Part shown: positions 60,401-64,000 of the stretch, piece after piece
Layout: each line of letters opens with the position of its first letter
Position numbering within the stretch: the stretch's first letter is position 1
Assembly (NCBI GenBank): GCA_018873245.2
Contig: JAEMBT020000009.1
Location: forward strand, 9,805,288-9,869,287
Origin: Archegozetes longisetosus
Taxonomy: Eukaryota; Arthropoda; Arachnida; Sarcoptiformes; Trhypochthoniidae
Reading direction: 5' to 3'
Length of the DNA: 64,000 nt
Notes under the pieces: generated by a model
What the model was told of the DNA's origin: nothing
The model's input: only the letters and a program-made list of their open reading frames with translations
Database searches by the model: none
Translations under genes and position numbers: made by a program

Positions 60401-60987
60401 GAGCCTCCTGATTTCATAACTTTAAGCTAGTAAAATCACACCAAATGAAAAACTACACATAAGTTTAGATCGAGTTTTTCATTTTCAATGAGACCCGAGT
60501 TACAAAAATAATTGTAACAATATTAAATATTATAGCTATAATGATTTAGTGTTACAAGATTGTTATTTTAAAGAATAGATGTATTTTGAATACGAAAACA
60601 AATCTCTAAAAACAACATAATTATTGTGCATTTTAGACTAAACATTATTAACCAATATATTATGTTACTTTTAGCATTCACTAAAACATATAAATGATAT
60701 GCGAAATTCACGCATTGGAATCTTTGGCATTGGTCTTTCGTGCAGAGTGGTTGAATGAGTTCCTAAGATATTAGTAATACAAGTATATTGTGTTTGGTTC
60801 TATTAACACATATTAAGTTATTACGTTTAATAAGCTATAAGTTGTGTTAAAATTTAATGTAAAATATTGTGAGTGAAAGAATTTTACATTATTTTGTTAA
60901 TAAACATCATCAAGTTTACTTCCGTTCAGCTATTATTAGTAGCAATACTTATATTTTTAAGTATATTGTTGTTAAAACTTATTAAAA
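57430..60987. other. Gene-free repeat-rich spacer
   Basis: No supported gene. It contains a degenerate run of GGCTTAGACT/CTCAGGCT-like words at 57,835-57,965, a mariner fragment at 59,030-59,142 and a GC-rich patch at 59,147-59,210 that interrupts the mariner homology and was not identified. Open frames near 58,413 and 59,746 have no family features. Confidence 0.5.
58962..59142 (-). mobile_element. C-terminal fragment of a second mariner lineage
   Basis: The minus strand at 59,142-59,030 reads AYKEVMDEINLNGSATGIGR followed by LPLRWALVNQAGGEY, aligning with AAYDEVIKEINLKDEATGIR and HLPERWALVTQTGREY of the mariner at 3143-4493. The sequence to its left (58,970-59,030, TATCCGGACTATCATATCCT) corresponds to the end region of that element, including AAAGATATTTA. 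Only the last tenth of the transposase survives. The many differences show it is another lineage, not a recent copy. Confidence 0.85.
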
Positions 60988-62594
60988 ATGGCAAGAATTA
61001 ATTCATCATCTACTGCAAAATACTTATTTGAAACACTTTGTTATAAATACGGAGAAGCATCTAATCCTAATCGAAACGAAATCGAATTAGCAAATTATTT
61101 AATAGGTGATTACTTTTGTCTCTAATTAACAACTTAAATTGTATATAACTCCAGATATCATTGAGTCATGTTTGAAAACACATAATTTTGGGTTTGAAAG
61201 TGAAGGTACGCTTACTTTTGACGAAGTTGAACCCGAATCTAAAGATATAGTCTATGAAGATGATTATAATGAAGATTGGGGCAAATCAGGTAAACGAATC
61301 TCACTTGAAGATAAAATAAATGCAGTCAAATATTGGCGGAATGAAGAAGGGAGAGAAAAAGTCTTTACGTCAGTTCAAAGCAGATACCACTATGTTGCTA
61401 ATATATCTCAATTATATAAATGAGAAAGACAAATTGAGAGTAATGTTTGCAAATTTGATAAACTTGAAAAATTTGGAAACACACTTTAAGTGAGTTCGAG
61501 AAAGTAGTCGATAAATTGATACCAATTCATGATCGTGACCTACAAAGATGGGCGAGAAAAAAGGCGAAAGAGCTAAACTTTCATTTCATAGCTTCTAAGA
61601 AATGGATTTGGAAATTTAAGTCAGCCAACAGGATTTGCTTTCGTAAAATAACAAAGTTTATAACTTCAAGAAACAAACAAGAAAGTGAACATATTGCAGC
61701 AACAGCACACTTGTTTATAGAATCTGCTCTGATTACATTCGGTGATTATAGCCCAAACCAAATATTCAACACGGATCAGTCTGGATTTAATTATGAAATG
61801 TACGCTGGCCGAACTTTGGCTCCAAAAGGACAAAAGGAAGTGTTATCTTCTATAAAGTCTCTTCATGCAACCATTCATTCATTCACAATTCAACCTACAA
61901 TCAGTATTGATGGCCAGCTTCTGTCTCCATTATTTATATGTTTGCAAGAAAGGTCAGAAGAATTTGGTGTTAGAACAGAAGTCTTCAGACCTGAAAATGC
62001 CGCTATATATTGGTCACCACCGGGAAGAATGTCAAAAGAATTGGTTGCAGACTGGTTCTTAGACTCATTTTTGCCTTCGATGGGCGATAAAGCGCTTATT
62101 TTGTTAGATTCATGGATTGGACAGTCAGATCGGAGAATGTTTGAAGATCTTTTAGCTGACGATAAACAAATTAACATCTTAAAGATTCCGCCCAAAACAA
62201 CTTCACTTATTCAGCCTCTTGATGTCTACTTCTTCAGGCAGTAGAAAATTATGGCAAGAAAATTTTTTGAGCGAGTATTATTAGATGATATTGAAGTGGA
62301 TCTTAAACAACGCAATAACACTATTAAGTTACACTCACTCATTAACAACCAACTTTCCTCTCCTCGTTTTCAGCCTATAATTAAATATGCATAGTTCAAA
62401 GCTGGATATTTAACTCAAGATCCTGGTCGCTTTCATAAAGTTTCTAAAATTTGCTTTAAATTTATTGATTTAGTTTGCTTCGAAGACAATAGTCAATGCT
62501 CAGATGGTGTCTTTATACTGTGCAGCTGGTGTAGATCACATTGTTTCACCCACTATTTCATAGAATATCATTACTGTAATTTGTTCTTAAATTA
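60988..62594 (+). pseudogene. Broken pogo/Tc5-like transposase (CENP-B-type)
   Basis: Pieces in order: an N-terminal segment MARINSSSTAKYLFETLCYK (60,988) with a possible intron at about 61,109-61,154; a helix-turn-helix region (SGKRISLEDKINAVKYWRN, about 61,290-61,350); a damaged stretch with several frame changes (61,400-61,510); a CENP-B-like DNA-binding part (RDLQRWARKKAKELNF, WIWKFKSANRICFRKITKF); then the DDE core with IFNTDQSGFNYE, ALILLDSWIGQ and PPKTTSLIQPLDVYFFRQ. A TAG stop follows at 62,242-62,244, then about 115 further related codons with another stop. These motifs are those of the pogo/Tc5 transposases. No terminal repeats were found. Confidence 0.88.
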
Positions 62595-62759
62595 AACTTA
62601 GACTCTTATTAGCTTAATATAATGTGTAAACTATTTGCTGAGCAAAACTTGAACCGTGATTTTTTATACAATTTTTATAAAAATTAATGTCCGTAAGTTT
62701 CATCAAAATCGGTGATTTCCGGTTGGGAAACCTTCCTTGTTAGTAGACATTGAGCAGAA

Positions 62760-63259
62760 TTTGTTTAAATTCAATTTTAAATTTAAATATATTACTTTAA
62801 TAGAGATATAGAATATATGAGCATTTAATTCAAACACATTATGAATTTAATGCAACTTATCGATCGAAATAATCCACACGCATTGACACTTAAATTGTTA
62901 AGTTCAAAGTTATTGCGTTTTAGGAGTGAAACATTAAGCGTAAATAAGCTATCAATTTCTTTTCTTCAATTGAATAAAAGATATTTTTACGTAAGACATA
63001 TATATAGTATAGACGTAATGATGTTTATGCTGTATATAAGTTTAAATTTTGAATTTTGGTAAACAAGACGATTAAATGGCTTTTGGTGAATTTTTACTGC
63101 AATAAATTTTCTTTTCATGAAATCGTTGAATTAATATCTATAAAATTATAGTAAAACTCAATAGTATTCTCACATCTCTCGGATATCATCTGAGAGCATT
63201 TCGATAGCTATATTTATATATTCATCAAATTTGAAAAGTTTATTAAAACTGAAAACTGA
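62760..63259 (+). promoter_or_regulatory. Upstream block conserved among receptor copies (copy 3)
   Basis: Matches the upstream blocks of receptors 1 and 2, including the segment 62,841-62,990 that can be read as NLMQLIDRNN and LSISFLQLNKRYF, and TATAAGTTTAAATTTTG before it reaches the gene. The open frame is kept here but broken in copy 2. Confidence 0.4.
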
Positions 63260-64000
63260 ATGGCGTTCAATATAGAAAGTGATTTCGATCCTTCACAAAT
63301 ATTGCCATCAGAATTATTGGTCACTTCTGCTGGATCTCATTTGTATCTCAACAGTCTATCTCTTTTCCAAAACGAATCAAATAAAAGGCACAGATTTCGT
63401 AATTCATTATTGCTTACTATATCGAATTCGATATTTTTGATCAAATGTATCATTTCTTTACTATTACCGAAAGACAATCCTGAACATTTCATTATTATTC
63501 TCGACTTCTCATACTTTATGAAATCGAGAATTCACTTTAATATCTTAGCGATAGTAGGATTTTCCTCAACACTGATTACACAATGGATTCATTATAGAAA
63601 TTACAAGAATAACGAAATTTCCACTTATTTGAGACCATTCGAGATGATATCAGGACTCACTTCACCGCTAAGTATTGGACTTTCAAACGAAGCAAAAATC
63701 TACAAATTGATGAAGACAGCGAAAAGAATATTCTATATTTGTGATAATTTCTCAAAACCAGTGCTCATATCTACTGCTTTGATTATTTTCAATTTTCCGA
63801 TATTTTCCAACTGCTCTCTCATTCAATTCATTTTCTATGTATTTCCTCTGAATTTAATCTTCGTTTTAACCACTTATCACCTCTCTATGTTTGTTATATA
63901 CCATATCGTCTACTTTTACCTCATTTGTTATTACCTGTCTATCAAAGCTGAAGAATTGAATGATAAAATTAAGATTTTTGCTATAAAGAAATCAAAATTA
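63260..64000 (+). CDS. Gustatory-receptor-like chemoreceptor, partial at the window edge
   Basis: Third copy of the receptor family in the window, open for 247 codons from MAFNIESDFDPSQILPSELL to the last base with no stop. It keeps the cysteine at FSNCSLIQF that is a stop in the pseudogene, and the charged loop AEELNDKIKIFA. Relative to the gene at 997-2342 it ends inside exon 1, about 110 residues before the first intron. So far intact; whether the rest is intact cannot be seen. Its distance from the other copies (over 49 kb, with ten unrelated genes between) shows the family is dispersed as well as clustered. Confidence 0.85.
   Translation, partial: MAFNIESDFDPSQILPSELLVTSAGSHLYLNSLSLFQNESNKRHRFRNSLLLTISNSIFLIKCIISLLLPKDNPEHFIIILDFSYFMKSRIHFNILAIVGFSSTLITQWIHYRNYKNNEISTYLRPFEMISGLTSPLSIGLSNEAKIYKLMKTAKRIFYICDNFSKPVLISTALIIFNFPIFSNCSLIQFIFYVFPLNLIFVLTTYHLSMFVIYHIVYFYLICYYLSIKAEELNDKIKIFAIKKSKL

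Overview
This is nuclear DNA from a compact, AT-rich animal genome, most likely an arthropod and plausibly a mite or other non-insect arthropod. The supports are short GT-AG introns (about 50-800 bp), a TTAGG-type telomere-like array inside an intron, arthropod-style gustatory-receptor genes that lack the insect TYhhhhhQF ending, and clear orthologues of conserved animal genes. The species cannot be fixed from the sequence alone.

Left end (1-14,160): a chemoreceptor block. A three-exon gustatory-receptor-like gene (997-2342, minus) and its plus-strand paralogue (10,024-13,971) lie in the two arms of a large, diverged inverted duplication. The arms carry different transposons: a broken mariner in the left arm, and in the right arm a 2.59-kb element with 36-bp terminal inverted repeats and a transposase-like gene, inserted in the receptor exon. 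The second receptor is therefore a pseudogene. Flank sequence at 1-330 implies another copy to the left of the window. A third receptor runs off the right edge (63,260-64,000, plus). Between the arms lie remains of a Tc1-like element with a fold-back.

14,160-18,458 is gene-free and holds nested inverted-repeat elements, including a 734-bp near-perfect palindrome flanked by TAA.

18,459-57,429: ten conserved genes on strictly alternating strands: a DEG/ENaC sodium channel (+), ANKRD28/PP6 ankyrin subunit (-), a Cobl-like actin regulator (+), NOM1 (-), a CISD3-type CDGSH iron-sulfur protein (+), PIP4K2 (-), POC1 (+), RXYLT1/TMEM5 (-), a FAM162/UPF0389 protein (+) and MIX23/CCDC58 (-). Exon joins were worked out by hand from splice sites, reading phase and family similarity. 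Convergent neighbours are very close (14 bp between stop codons for the channel and ANKRD28, 62 bp for POC1 and RXYLT1). About 9.4 kb (25,397-34,796) has no recognisable gene, and 34,835-39,974 is probably a long first intron of the Cobl-like gene.

57,430-62,760 is repeat-rich: a fragment of a second mariner lineage and a broken pogo/Tc5-like (CENP-B-type) transposase. The genes do not form one pathway; they are housekeeping and sensory loci (nucleolus, centriole, mitochondrion, phosphoinositide and glycosylation functions) in a transposon-rich chromosome arm.
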